A stretch of DNA of 64,000 nt from Notospermus geniculatus (taxonomy: Eukaryota; Nemertea; Pilidiophora; Heteronemertea; Lineidae). Location of the stretch: the NCBI GenBank assembly GCA_002633025.1, contig NMRB01000028.1, forward strand, positions 115,724-179,723, read 5' to 3'. The position numbers were made by a program, and so were the translations under genes. Positions 23,401 to 35,470 of this stretch are shown here, in pieces (within the stretch, counting starts at the first letter, position 1; every line of letters begins with the position of its first letter). Under the pieces are notes generated by a model. The model searched no databases. It was not told the DNA's origin and worked only from the letters and a program-made list of their open reading frames with translations.

Positions 23401-25803
23401 GTGCAAGTGGTGAGATATGCCTTTGCCACGGCACGACAAGACCCCATCGGTTCGGTTTCTTATACTTTTACGGCAGTCTGTTGAGAACATCATTCGAAAA
23501 AAAAGAAGTCTTTTCTCTTGTTGAGATCGCATTACCATCGTACATTTCATTATAAATCTCGATTTCAATCAGTAGACTAATGCGCTGTTAAGTTTTGAAT
23601 GTTTACAGCGATCAAATGGCTTATTGAATGAAAGAACAAAAATTCTATTTTTGATGAAATCTACTTCAAAGTCGATTTCCTAGCGAAACGTAAAACTAAT
23701 GAATTTTATTCTGTTTTATCATTGGAGGTACATGTAGGATCAATTTTTTTTCGTGCTACACACCAAGAGGCGAGATTCAAATTGCGCGAGCTACGAAAAT
23801 GGCATTGAATACTTTTAGTAACAACTCAATTGAAGGCAATTCTGGTTCTGTCTATTTCACCAGTACTGCCAATCCTTTTTATTCAAATATGGCCGTCCGG
23901 TGGCCATCTTGAAAAATAGAATTTTTGATGTCTGTGACCCAGACAAGAAAGCAGTTTGTTCACAAATACCACTAACTACTCCAAGTTAGACCTTGTTTTC
24001 ACAAATCGTACTCCTTCTGCCAACCATCGACTGAGTTAATGTCATTGATTGATAATTACTGATTAGATCATAAAATACTTAGTGGTGTATTCAGCTTTGT
24101 CTTATCTGTACTGATCTAATCAACAGTCACCATGAGAGTCACACTCACAGTTTCCCTTAGTCTATCAGAGAGGTGCGCACAATGTCCCTGGACATTTCAT
24201 TCTTTTTGGACTAAGGAATCCTGCTTCAAGATAAATCTTCTGACGTTATGCCATGGTTACCACACCGGAAAAAGATTCGGAGACACGCGGCAGTTCCTAT
24301 TGCACAGGACAGCTGCAGACCTCCCCTATTATTTGCACAGTACTTAAGAAGCATCGGGTTACCATGGTTTTGTGGTTGTGATTAAAATCAAATTTCAAGC
24401 GTTTGCGTCACCCCTTACGTCTTTCTTCGCTAATTCAAACATTATGTGGTATAAACTGAATACCTAAAAACGTAATAGGAACCATTAAAAAAATCTATAT
24501 GACGCTCGTAGCTTTTTCCTCTGAAAAAGATGGTTGTTCCATTGTTAAATTGTTCCATAATGGAACGCCATTCCCTTCGGCTGCGATTACATAGAACATT
24601 TTGGTGTACGGACACAAAGCATCTTCCTGAGCCAATAAACAATCTGAATAGAAAGAAATCAAATTGTATGAAAGCATATTACAACTGAATGAATGAATAT
24701 CACTAGGAAATGTAAATAACAGAAATATTTCAGCTGCCCTGCTGTGACGAACTCTCATCCCATTTCTAATCTCTTATTCCTTATTAATTGTTCCAGCTGC
24801 CCTCTTCACTGCACTTGTGGCTTGTCAGGTCTACTCGACACTAGGACTTCTGTATGGTTGTGCAAACATAAAAAACATCGTTTAAATGAAAACTTCGTAA
24901 TACGATATCGTTTTGACCGAAGTTGCGAAAGCTTCCGCCTTTCTTTCGTTGCATTGACGATCGTGGGTTGAGGAGGGCCCAAAGATTAACGCGATCATTT
25001 TGACACTTGACGTGATAGGTACATTTATTATCTATAGTACGTTCATTAATTCCCCAACCGGACCCATAACGATTATTTCTTTATCGACCACATCATTAGA
25101 AAAGAAAACCCCCGAAACAGGAGTAGACGAATTGCCGGGGTGGTAATATGAACCTGGTAAAGATATTATTCATTTGGCAAGTTATTACTCCCGTAGGGAT
25201 AACTGTCAGATCCACAAGGATCAGGTTCATTCCACTGCAACTTGGCTGTACGCACGCACAGATGTAACACAGCAGTGTATAATGCCAGTTGGCGACACTA
25301 AAATCAGTGTTTGTATAGAATGTCCCTGAGCGTGTGTTACCTCGTCAGTTACTAATAGTGACAACGAATAGACGCCATTTTGTCACGTGGTACAGGTGGT
25401 AAGAAAGATATCCTTTCTTACCCGGAGCTACGAGACAAAGGAACCGACCTTTTGTTCTCGTTCCCACAGGAAATGGGTCATATCTCTGTATCAAGGGTCG
25501 TTGGCAGCGCTTTTTGACGTTGTGTCACTAGCAGAATCTTCTGGAATTTGTGCGTCGCTTTTCTAATGCATACCAAATAAAAATTCACTTTTACAATCAA
25601 AATATTGATATTCAACAAACCGCTTCTTTTCTGAACTCGCTCATTTCGTCTTCAGTCAGCACCTAAAGCCACTGACACCCCGAGGTGACATCTCCTTCGT
25701 TTATCTTTATCAAGAAATCAGCTCATTGTATAACCAAGACGCAGAATAACGACGCAGTTAGGATTTATACGTCTGGACCTGAGTGCTTCTCAATTACGAA
25801 GTT
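23401..25803. other. No gene recognised
   Basis: GGCCGTCCGGTGGCCATCTTG at about 23891-23911 resembles the interspersed word GGCGGCCATA...CATCTTGAAA also found at 43.9 kb. No exon seen in this 2.4 kb. Confidence 0.4.
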
Positions 25804-26296
25804 GTCTTGAGTAATGGCCTAGCACCTTCCGGGTGATCTAGGATGGCTTTCCTTGGCAGCTGAGATCGCCATCTGAGAATTGTGGAGCAGGAGGAACCTT
25901 AGAGCTACTTGCGACTCGGAACTGTAACACTTTTGAGTCTCGGCAAAACCTCCTTATTTTCTTGGCCATGCAGTTCGTGAATGTGTACTTGTTGACGTTC
26001 TTTCACATCAAAAAGATCACTCAACAGTATTCAGGCTTAGCCCTCCACACACTGCGTTCTGCAGTAAATCCTTTGTTATTTTCGGCCGCGCTGCCGCCTT
26101 ACAATGGGCCCATCCGAAAATCGTACCGCAACCCGGACTAGCGTGTGGTGGCCGCAAGTCGTAAAGGGCGATTGCGAAAACTGCCTGCAGGGCTCACCAT
26201 CGCAGTGGGCGTTCAGGCTGCACGTTAATGACCTGACCTTGTTGTTGTAAGACGAGTGTTTATAGGCGTCTCATGTGCTCTTTCCATCACAGCTGT
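25804..26296. repeat. Gap-flanking duplication 2, left copy
   Basis: 493 bp nearly identical to 26298-26788, with only an N between. Differences: GTACTTGTTGACG against GTTCTTGTTAACG, a 5-bp indel at CCTTTGTTATTTTC, and single bases. Contains the GCCGCGCTGCCGCCTTACAA word related to the 11199 MITE core. Most simply two haplotypes. Confidence 0.85.
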
Positions 26297-26297
26297 N
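26297..26297. other. Assembly gap marker (N)
   Basis: Single N between two near-identical 490-bp blocks. Confidence 0.9.
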
Positions 26298-26788
26298 GTC
26301 TTGAGTAATGGCCTAGCACCTTCCGGGTGATCTAGGATGGCTTTCCTTGGCAGCTGAGATCGCCATCTGAGAATTGTGGAGCAGGAGGAACCTTAGAGCT
26401 ACTTGCGACTCGGAACTGTAACACTTTTGAGTCTCGGCAAAACCTCTCTATTTTCTTGGCCATGTAGTTCGTGAATGTGTTCTTGTTAACGTTCTTTCAC
26501 ATCAAAAAGATCATTCAACAGTATTCAGGCTTAGCCCTCCACACACTGCGTTCTGCAGTAAATCCTTATTTTCGGCCGCGCTGCCGCCTTACAATGGGCC
26601 CATCCGAAAATCGTGCCGCAACCCGGACTAGCGTGTGGTGGCCGCAAGTCGTAAAGGGCGATTGCGAAAACTGACTGCAGGGCTCACCATCGCAGTGGGC
26701 GTTCAGGCTGCACGTTAATGACCTGACCTTGTTGTTGTAAGACGACGGTGTTTATAGGCGTCTCATGTGCTCTTTCCATCACAGCTGT
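26298..26788. repeat. Gap-flanking duplication 2, right copy
   Basis: Partner of 25804-26296; begins GTCTTGAGTAATGGCC and ends CACAGCTGT, the two ends that meet the N. Confidence 0.85.
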
Positions 26789-27414
26789 TTGATAACGGTC
26801 CCTTCGCAAGAGATGTTAGACCCCTCACTTCCTAATCACATTAGCTTCGACGAGGTTCTCCTTTGTGTTTAAATGTCAACGTAGCAAATGTCAAGTACAA
26901 AGTGTTCCATATTGCCTACGTTCATTCAAAGTCGACTGCACTGAATTCACATTTCTAATGCAATGCCGTTCATGTATCGGAGCACTTTTTGCCTTGGGTC
27001 GACTCGAGTCATTTGAGACTAGAAAGTTATCATTGAAAACATGACAAATGTCATTTGAATAAATGAAGTTTGTACAGTTGTGCAAAATGAAATTATCACG
27101 AAACTCTCTCATCGAGATAAGGTTACTTTCTGTTCCTGTAATTTCGTCAGCGATTCGTCATCACGGCTGCTTTATTTGCCGGAAAGCTCTTTTATGCCGA
27201 TTTGAGGGTTGGTGGCAGAGCAATAATTGTCATTGATGTAGTGAGGTATTAAATAATCTGAAGAGCTTTGACACTGTGTGCTATCATTGCCATCCTCCCA
27301 ATTTTTTAGACCGCCCATATTGTCCTATGGATCGGACTTCATAAGGGGTGATACCAAGGGAAAGCAGAAAGGTATTGTTTGTGTACTGTACTCTGGGAGG
27401 TCGTCTCTGTTGTG
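26789..27414. other. No gene recognised
   Basis: No plausible exon seen. Confidence 0.4.
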
Positions 27415-27740
27415 TTCCCAAGTCTCATGCATTCTTCGTCGTCTCGGTTACCAAGTCTCTATGCAATTCTTCGTCGTCTTGTTACCAGCCTTATGCATTC
27501 TTTGTCGTCTCTGTTACCAGCCTTATGCATTCTTTGTCTTCTCTGTTACCACGTCTTATGCATACTTCGTCGTCTCTGTTGTCAAGTCTTATACATTCTT
27601 CGCCGTCTCTGTTACCACGTCTAATGCATTCTTCATCGTCTCTGTTACCAAGTCTTATGCATTCTTCGTAACTTGTCTCTGTTATCAAGTCTAATGCATT
27701 CTTCTTCGTCTATGTTACCAAGTCTTATGAATTCTTTTTG
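27415..27740. repeat. Minisatellite, 33-bp unit, about 10 copies
   Basis: Unit roughly GTCTTATGCATTCTTCGTCG followed by TCTCTGTTACCAA. Since 33 is a multiple of three, several frames stay open on both strands and mimic repetitive proteins; none has a gene context. Units vary by substitution and small indels, so the array is not recent. Confidence 0.9.
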
Positions 27741-28396
27741 GCCCTTGTAGCCTTCCTCGGGGAAATTCACCAGTTGCTACAGCGTGCTTTGAACTGATAA
27801 AGGGAAAGTTTGTCTCATTTCTGGTCGTGTAGGATGTTTTCCTTTGGGTCCTCCTTTCCCTCCAGAGGGAAATTTATGCATTATGCCGCCAACGCACTGG
27901 TTACTCTGACCGTCTACTGGTATTTGGAACGGCAAAAACAAATTCCAGTTTTGGCCGAGTTGGCACCAGAAGCAATCGAGGCGTCAACCACTGAATCGGC
28001 AATCAAAACCTTCATATAAAACCACTGCTTGCGTCCAGCTAATTATAAATGTGTGTAGTAATTCATTTCCGGATCGATCGAAATTATTTCCCCCACTTCC
28101 TTGTACATTTCCTGCTGCCGCCTTTGATTACCTACTGGTCACAATTGGGTGTACATTTCATTGGTAGAAAAACTGCTTTTATGGTGATTGATGGTTTAAT
28201 TTGGTATTGATTTATTGAATTGACGTGTTCTGTGGAAGTAAAATCGATGATGACTTACAGCAACTTGTCGGAGAAAAAGACAAGGCATGTTCACTAACCG
28301 CGTGGGAAAAAAATATGAAAAATAGAAAAAGACCCACAAGATTCTTGCCAAGCGATTCATGAAATGAAATGTTAAACTGGGCAAAACTACATGTAA
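27741..28396. other. No gene recognised
   Basis: No plausible exon or repeat seen. Confidence 0.4.
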
Positions 28397-28545
28397 GCAG
28401 CCGCTGTGGTCTAGTAGCTCGGTCTCTGGCTGGCGGTCATGATGTCATAGGTTCGAATCCCACTGCCGGCGTGAGACTCTGGGCATGTTTCTTTGCCTAT
28501 CTTGCCTCACTCTACCAAGGTTTATACATGGAGACAGGGAATGAT
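28397..28545 (+). mobile_element. tRNA-derived SINE
   Basis: GCCGCTGTGGTCTAGTAGCT provides an A box and GGTTCGAATCCC (near 28451) an exact B box. The tRNA-like part ends with CTGCCGGCG, partly complementary to the GCCG start. The tail has CTTGCCTCACTCTACCAAGG and TACATGGAGACAGGG, similar to tails of tRNA-SINEs in several marine invertebrates. Not a functional tRNA: no proper anticodon arm. Confidence 0.65.
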
Positions 28546-28574
28546 GAGGTTGGCGCGCGTGTTAACTTAGGTGT

Positions 28575-28820
28575 TAACAACTTACGTCGGTCAATAATCA
28601 GGTGTCAAATCCACGTTAATTATGTCAGTCAATAATCAGGTGACAACTCCACGTTAATTATGTCGGTCAATAATCAGGTGTTAACGCCACGTTAATTACA
28701 TGTGTTTCGGTCAATAATCAGGTGTCAACTCCACGATAATTATGTCGGTCAATAATCAGGTGTCAAATCCACGTTAATTATGTCGGTCAATAATCAGGTG
28801 TCAAATCCACGTTAACACAA
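28575..28820. repeat. Minisatellite, 38-bp unit, six copies
   Basis: Unit CGGTCAATAATCAGGTGTCA followed by ACTCCACGTTAATTATGT, repeated from about 28587 to 28815, one unit carrying a short insertion (ACATGTGTTT). Begins just after the SINE tail. Confidence 0.9.
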
Positions 28821-29360
28821 GCTATTTAACAGGTATAAACACCAGTGGGGTTTCTTAACACTTACTTAATTTTAGGATTTGACCTCACCGATGACCTTTT
28901 GACCTTTTTAGATGTAAACTAAAACAAGGAGCAATCTGATTGATTTGCTGGAGAAAAATCGAACAGTGACGTGCAGAGATAAGAGATATCGGTCATCAAA
29001 CCAAACCAGCGCTCAATCCATCCTGAGTTTCGTGCTAAAAAACCAAAACGTTTCCCTCAGGAAACACGTTCAGAACGATGACGTTTTAATTAAACTGCAA
29101 AAAAATATGTGTTTGCTATCAACTTCACACGTTTTGCCTGCCGAGAGGGGAAAAATAAACTGTTGGATGGAGTTCCTGCGTGTGAAATCTCCCACGGGAG
29201 AATGGATTTCCCCCTGTTTTAGCACTAAGTGATGTTTGAAGTACCTTCGTTTGTTGAAAGCGGGTGAGCGAAAAAAGAAATAGAGGGGTTCTTTCCATGT
29301 GAATTTCTGCCGCATTAAAAGGATTGCGGCATTAGGGAAAGAGAATAAGTGACAGCCACA
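28821..29360. other. No gene recognised
   Basis: A 95-codon open frame (28945-29232) has no recognisable motif. CGTGCTAAAA near 29032 and TTTTAGCACTAAGTG near 29217 may be the ends of a decayed inverted-repeat element. Confidence 0.35.
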
Positions 29361-29375
29361 NNGGGGGGGGGGGGG
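29361..29375. other. N pair followed by poly-G
   Basis: Two N and then thirteen G. Likely a sequencing gap edge. Confidence 0.7.
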
Positions 29376-29754
29376 CACAGTTACACAGAGTAAAAAACCT
29401 CATGTCCATGTTGTACTTTTTGGACGGAAAATTTTAGAGGCACGGCGCTGATTTTTGGCACGGGCGGGAGCGATAGTATTTTTTTATCTTGAACTTACTT
29501 ATTTTTAACGGAACCCAAACATGCCAAACAACAATATTCATGTCAATGGCACCCTCACCTAGTTGTGCATTGACTACTCTGGCCAGTGAGACCACCATCC
29601 GGCAGTCGTTTGTTGGTACCTTCCACTGTTCGGATCTACTTTTGTACGAAAACACAAAACGTTTCTTCTTGATATGCCTTTTTCGGATAAAAAGGAAAAA
29701 AACAAGAAAAACGAAAAAAATGAAGAAAAAAAGAAAAAACCATGCGTGTGATCA
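29376..29754. other. No gene recognised
   Basis: Ends in an A/G-rich stretch (29690-29740). Confidence 0.4.
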
Positions 29755-29830
29755 CGCAAGTTTCGTACCCGCGACATTGTGGTTGCTGGCCCATCACTCT
29801 TTGCACTGGGCTAATCAACTGGTTGCAGAT
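29755..29830 (-). mobile_element. tRNA-like fragment (SINE remnant)
   Basis: The minus strand reads TTAGCCCAGTGCAAAGAG (A-box-like) and later GCGGGTACGAAAC (B box with one change). Spacing fits a tRNA-derived head; the cloverleaf is imperfect. Confidence 0.4.
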
Positions 29831-30130
29831 ATGCGGTGGGCATTTATTAACTGGTTCAGGAAAATGCAGGTAACTCGTCGTTTTAAGACAAACTTGGCGT
29901 ACTTTTTGGCAAACCAGGGTCGATAAATAACCACTTTCTTCTGAAAATCGCTTGTAGGTGGCTCCTTTCCGCACGGCCCCCTCTACTAAACGATATTTTC
30001 TGCCCTACCAGCCGCTCTGGGAACGCTGCATAATTAATGAGCTAGACGTGTATCCAAGACCTACGTTTACTGCATTCACAGCAGGAACTGTGCAAATAAA
30101 CAGTTCGATGCCTTTAACGCNACTTTTGTC
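29831..30130. other. No gene recognised; contains N at 30121
   Basis: The N at 30121 is not flanked by duplicated sequence, unlike those at 10531, 26297, 32303 and 37071. Confidence 0.5.
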
Positions 30131-30515
30131 GAACTTTGACCTCTGTGACCTTGAAAAGTAGGTCAAATCAAAAACCCGTTATATATGTTATGTATCCTTA
30201 TTAGCTACACCTATGATAAAAATTTGGAGATGATCTAGTCATTAGTTCAGGAGTTATTGCACTTTTTGTGTTTTTGGTTTCCGCCACCTGGTGGCCAAGC
30301 TGAGAGTCGGATCGGACCGAAACTTGGTGTCGTGGGTCGTCTGACCTAGGGGTATATATGTACCAAGTTTCAGATCAATAGCTCCAGCGGTTACGAAACG
30401 TGCCCTGCTAACGGACAACGACGGACGACGACGACGACGGACGACGACGACGACGGACGACGACGGACGACGGACGCACAACCATTGTATAAGCTCACCA
30501 CGGTGAGCTAAAAAT
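30131..30515 (+). repeat. Interspersed repeat ending in a GAC-rich microsatellite
   Basis: GACCTCTGTGACCTTGAAAA opens a block continuing with ACCAAGTTTCAGATCAATAG and GAAACGTGCCCTGCTAACGG, then a (GACGGAC/GAC)n run at about 30412-30478. The 'accaagtttca...ggttacgaaac...ggacggacg' layout occurs as a dispersed repeat in many invertebrate genomes (from memory, not checked). Confidence 0.6.
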
Positions 30516-31514
30516 ACATCCTCTCTTATCTATTTTTGATGCGACATGACTGTATGCGTGATATCATTATGTTCAGCTGAGTGTCATTCGGTTCACTCAA
30601 GATTAGCCCATATCATAGTCCGTGTTGACGAAGTAGCAGCTTTCGACTCTGACCATTTTGGTACAGGACATTGCTCCTTAAATGTGAAGTGAACGAGAAT
30701 CAGATGCTACGCAAGATGTCATTTCGTTCAGTTGATGGCCATCCAAATCGTTACAGATGATCGAAATACCGGTGTGGATAGGTCGAGGGAATGCAAACGA
30801 ATGGTACTCATCAAGTTGAAGTGACAAGGCCATCGCCTACTTGATGATGTTATTAATTAGATGCCAAGGTCACATTAGATCTATCGCTCTCCCATCGGAG
30901 AGCTGTTAATGATCTCTGTATAATGTCCTTTGCCAAGATTGATTACCCGGATGCAGACGGAATTATCTCGTGTCTAAGACTGGCTATCGAAGTAATGACC
31001 CTATAGATCAGCTTCTATTCCTAATCATGCCCACCATATAAGAATCGATAATTATTTTTTCGTGTCTGTCTGATAGAATGCCATGACCGGAGACGGACCC
31101 TGCGGTCATGACTTGAAAAATCTGGCTTTCGCTGACAATCACTCTTACGGTTAAAAATAAAGTAGTTCCAAGACGTTTTTATCAACAAACGGCAAATGAA
31201 CAACGCAACTATTGTTGGACCAAGAGTAATCACCATTTTACAAACGTAACCACTCTTCCACAAAAAGAGAAAGCGACGTCGCTCGTTATTTCACCCGAGG
31301 CAGTTTTTGCCGACTCTGAGGGCAGCGATTGATAAGATTACTGAGTCCAAGGCAAGAGATAGCGGCCAGGAGGACGCTAAGGGAGTTCTTCTATTAGTGG
31401 TTCGTGATTTCATTGTATGATGATGAAGTGATGGTTTATCAACGTTATGAGTTTGATTGGAATAACAGTGGAAGAAGCAGGGATGGATTGGAGGAGAACG
31501 AAGAAATATAATGT
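30516..31514. other. No gene recognised
   Basis: No plausible exon or repeat seen. Confidence 0.4.
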
Positions 31515-32302
31515 CGTGTGTGACCATCCATGTGGGTTGGCAAGCTCGGGACACTGTTAGTGCTCATGCTATTTGACGTGGTTATTTCTTACGTTCAGCC
31601 ACACTGTATTCAATTCAGCAAGTGCTTACATTGTACATTCGCCTCCGTTAGTGCAGTGTAAAATGTACAATGCTCTATCTAATAGACCACAGCTCTGCCT
31701 GCAGTTTTCTCAATGTTTGTTGAAAACTAGGTCTTGATTTTTTAAAGTACTTAACAGGCAAGCATTTTGGGGACCTTTACGAGGGTATGAGATCCTTAAC
31801 TGCGATCTCCTAACAATTTGAAAATACCGTAAAATCCAATACAGAAGCGCTTCAACTGCAATGGGCTTAAACGGAACTAAACAAGATATAGAACTTAACG
31901 TCACGTGTGACGTATACCCTATACTGTTTTGAACAACTGGGCTGTGGCTCAACAATATACATGTAAGATACATGGAGGCAAGCAAAGGGTCTGCATACAG
32001 GTTGGCAAATTAAAAACAACTTGACCTTCGCTTCAACAAACATGTTTTTTTCCGCTTAGCATAAAAACGTGACTTTTCTTCAAAGCAAACATGGCGATTA
32101 TGGCCGTAAATAAACCGTTGCTAGGTAACCAGTGAGGCAACAGGGATCATCTCACTCTGTCTTCTTTCTTCCTTTTTTTGTGCCCGGATACACCCTGCTT
32201 TTGCATATTAGTACACGTGTATGATGCCATCGGGGATCGTCCTCCCTTATTTCCTTCCGGATTTCCGGGGCGACAGCTTTCATGTGAAACATCCGTTCCT
32301 GC
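31515..32302. repeat. Gap-flanking duplication 3, left copy
   Basis: 788 bp nearly identical to 32304-33096. Differences are indels in the last third (for example an extra CACCCTGCTTTTGCATAT after CCCGGATA, and a missing CCCTTATCATTGTCTGTCC). A 91-codon minus-strand frame occurs unchanged in both copies but has no recognisable character. Confidence 0.85.
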
Positions 32303-32303
32303 N
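32303..32303. other. Assembly gap marker (N)
   Basis: Single N between two near-identical blocks of almost 800 bp. Confidence 0.9.
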
Positions 32304-33096
32304 CGTGTGTGACCATCCATGTGGGTTGGCAAGCTCGGGACACTGTTAGTGCTCATGCTATTTGACGTGGTTATTTCTTACGTTCAGCCACACTGTATTC
32401 AATTCAGCAAGTGCTTACATTGTACATTCGCCTCCGTTAGTGCAGTGTAAAATGTACAATGCTCTATCTAATAGACCACAGCTCTGCCTGCAGTTTTCTC
32501 AATGTTTGTTGAAAACTAGGTCTTGATTTTTTAAAGTACTTAACAGGCAAGCATTTTGGGGACCTTTACGAGGGTATGAGATCCTTAACTGCGATCTCCT
32601 AACAATTTGAAAATACCGTAAAATCCAATACAGAAGCGCTTCAACTGCAATGGGCTTAAACGGAACTAAACAAGATATAGAACTTAACGTCACGTGTGAC
32701 GTATACCCTATACTGTTTTGAACAACTGGGCTGTGGCTCAACAATATACATGTAAGATACATGGAGGCAAGCAAAGGGTCTGCATACAGGGGGTAGGCAA
32801 ATTAAAAACAACTTGACCTTCGCTTCAACAAACATGTTTTTTCCGCTTAGCATAAAAACGTGACTTTTCTTCAAAGCAAACATGGCGATTATGGCCGTAA
32901 ATAAACCGTTGCTAGGTAACCAGTGAGGCAACAGGGATCATCTCACTCTATCTTCTTTCTTCCTTTTTTGTGCCCGGATATTAGTACAAGTGTATGATGC
33001 CATCTGGGATCGTCCTCCCTTATTTCCCCTTATCATTGTCTGTCCTTCCGGATTTCCCGGGCGACAGCTTTCATGTGGTGGTACATCCGTTCCTGC
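32304..33096. repeat. Gap-flanking duplication 3, right copy
   Basis: Partner of 31515-32302; begins CGTGTGTGACCATCCATG and ends CATCCGTTCCTGC, both at the N junction. Confidence 0.85.
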
Positions 33097-34828
33097 AGCA
33101 ACCACTCTGAACCTAGTCATTTATCAGTCACCATCATTTTCATACCATAGGCCTGTAACGTTGCGAGACACATGCACACAGAAGACTTCCATAAGCCACT
33201 ATACTTAAAGCGCCACTGTAAACATTAGATTTTCTATCTTGCGCTGAGCTTCTCAAGTGATGAAAAAGATGGCGACTGTTTTTATCAGCAAAGCTTTCGA
33301 CATACATGTATGTATTATCAGTCCAGTCGAGGTTTTACCATTGGCTATGTACATGTATGGGTTGGGGGGACACTAGGACACCAGTCTTATCACGTTAGTT
33401 CAAGATTCTGCCACCAGGGGATGGATACAGAGGCATACCTCGTGCATACAGAGGTACTTTAACAATTTGTTGATGCAATTTAAAGTTATGTCACAAATCT
33501 TATTAAGGCTTCTGCAATTTGTGAACGCGATCATTAAACATTAATCAAGCAATTCCCACAATGGAGTTCGTACATTTCTATGGATTGAATTCGATGTCAA
33601 ACCTTTCAAATTTCGGTAGTTAAAATGAAACGGGTTGTAACGTTTTCAGTTAAGTTTTTTAGTCACATTGCCTTATCGGGGCAAAAGTTAATTTAACGTC
33701 GACATGTGCCATGATTGCAAAGATAAAACGACAGGACTTAATGAAGTTGAAAGATTAAGCTGAGTGGTGCATGAATTGCATGCCTCAAGAGTGAAGCTGA
33801 GTGAGTGGAATTAGATGGCTCGTCTCAGACTGTGCAGGATGGGTGCCTACCAGCTTGGGTTTGTCACGTACGGATGGCTGAAGTATTGTCTTTGGTGAGG
33901 GCTGAGGAAGGTTCAGACACGCTCTGAGCGTCTTCATTGAATCACAATCTAATGCCCGCTGTACACGATCAAATTTTTCATCCAATTTTCTGAATATGCT
34001 CAGTAAAAGCCTCCATGTGGGTTTATACACTGAAAATTGACCAACTACATATGACGGTACTCCCTCTAGACACACATTTAAGGAATATGTTTACGCAAAC
34101 CGTAGAGATAGGGATACCCCCACGCTGGATTACTCCATATCTGAAGATGTACAGGATCCAATCCATTTCCAAAACTAGGATCTTTATAAAACAGCTATCC
34201 AGTCATTCATGAAATCTACGTCAACAAAATGTAGCACTCAATGAAATACAGCCGAGAACTGCAACCATGATGACGTTCTCAATGAACTTGGAAAATTTAC
34301 TCACGGGGAAATGCTAAGTAATTGTATCAAATGAACCACAAATACACCTGTAATGACATTTACCAACTTAAACGTCTACCATATCGAAATACATATACGT
34401 GTAATAACATTCCGTAAGCTAACCATACTTATATGGCAAGAAACTGTCAGGTTTTGTTAGCATTTCCTCTTGAAATCCCATTACGAGTTCGCGAGATGGA
34501 AAAATTGGGTTTGGAGATAATATTATTACGTTTCAAAGTGACTCGAAATCAAATCATTCCACTTGAGGTGCTTTGATGGCAACGTCAAAGAGGAAGTTGA
34601 CTGATAATAAATTATTTAAGATGTTGCTTTAGACTGTGGTCACGAGATTGGGATCAAAGGATATAATTCGATTAAATACTCCATTCATCTCCTTCCGCTT
34701 TGTTGGCAGCAAGCATATGTCGTAATGAAAAAAAGAGGTCTTTCTTCAAAGGCTGTTCTGCTCAATTCTTGAAACAGACAAAGCCATCCTGAAACCGGAG
34801 GCACAAGAGCAGTAGCGTACGCTGAAGC
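33097..34828. other. 1.7 kb without recognisable genes
   Basis: Short frames only. No repeat structure noted. Confidence 0.4.
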
Positions 34829-35068
34829 TAGGAATCCACTGCTGATTTTCTGCGTGGGGACTTGCTTTGCAACCTGTACCTGCGATTGAATACGATCGCA
34901 AGGAACTGATACCGGTCGCCGACCGATTGCCGACTGAAACTGACCACATCTTTGCCATTGGTCGAAATCACGTCTAGCGAGTCCACTACGGCGATCGAGT
35001 GCCCAGTTGCAAAGCAAGTCGCAACGCAAAATCAACTTGAAAATCAATGGTGGATTCGTAGCTTAAGC
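34829..35068. mobile_element. MITE family H, second copy
   Basis: Inverted copy of the 6846-7085 element, with the same subterminal GACTTGCTTTGCAACCTG / CCAGTTGCAAAGCAAGTCGC and the AATCCACTGCTGATTTTC end. A small substitution near the left arm (CTGCGTGGGG) distinguishes it. Confidence 0.8.
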
Positions 35069-35470
35069 TAATCCTACGTTCCGGTACGCAGCGACTTCGC
35101 CAACACTCTCCTACATGTACGTTGTACCAAAAAATACGGGGACTTGTGTTACTGCAGGAGGAGCATGAAAGCGCAGCAGCGTACACTAAACTAATCGTAC
35201 ACTCCTCATCCCACAGACTCACCAACTCTCTTTCATGTTGCAGCAAAACATTTAGGAGACTTCGCGTTACTACAACAGGAACAATAAGCACAGCAGCTTC
35301 AGCTACCAACGTCCCTATACTCGCACCGACTTCACCGGCATTGTCTAATGTTGCATCAAAAAAATTAGGGCGGGGACTTCGTATTTGTGCAACAGGAGCA
35401 TAAGCGCAGTAGCTTAAGCTAATCCCTACTTTCTACTTGCACTGACTACACCGACATTCTCTCATGCTGC
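35064..35470. repeat. Tandem repeat, about 117-bp unit, 3.5 copies
   Basis: Each unit has a GCTTAAGCTAATCC-like start, a CGACTTCNCCNNCATTCTC-like block, a GCANCAAAAAAT-like block, GGGACTTCG and CAACAGGAGCATAAGCGCAG. It begins exactly in the right end of the family H MITE, so MITE sequence may have seeded the array. Confidence 0.75.

Noticed and set aside
27278-27694. Repetitive 138-codon and 107-codon frames
   Set aside because: They are translations of the 33-bp minisatellite.
28575-28820. CRISPR array
   Set aside because: 38-bp units repeat without unique spacers and the genome is animal-like; this is a minisatellite.
29489-29926. 145-codon frame with a Lys/Arg-rich middle
   Set aside because: The basic part is an A-rich stretch and the next part is a tRNA-like fragment on the other strand. 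No coding evidence.
31710-32774. Identical 91-codon minus frames in both copies of duplication 3, as evidence of selection
   Set aside because: The whole block is duplicated with the same identity, so conservation of the frame adds nothing.
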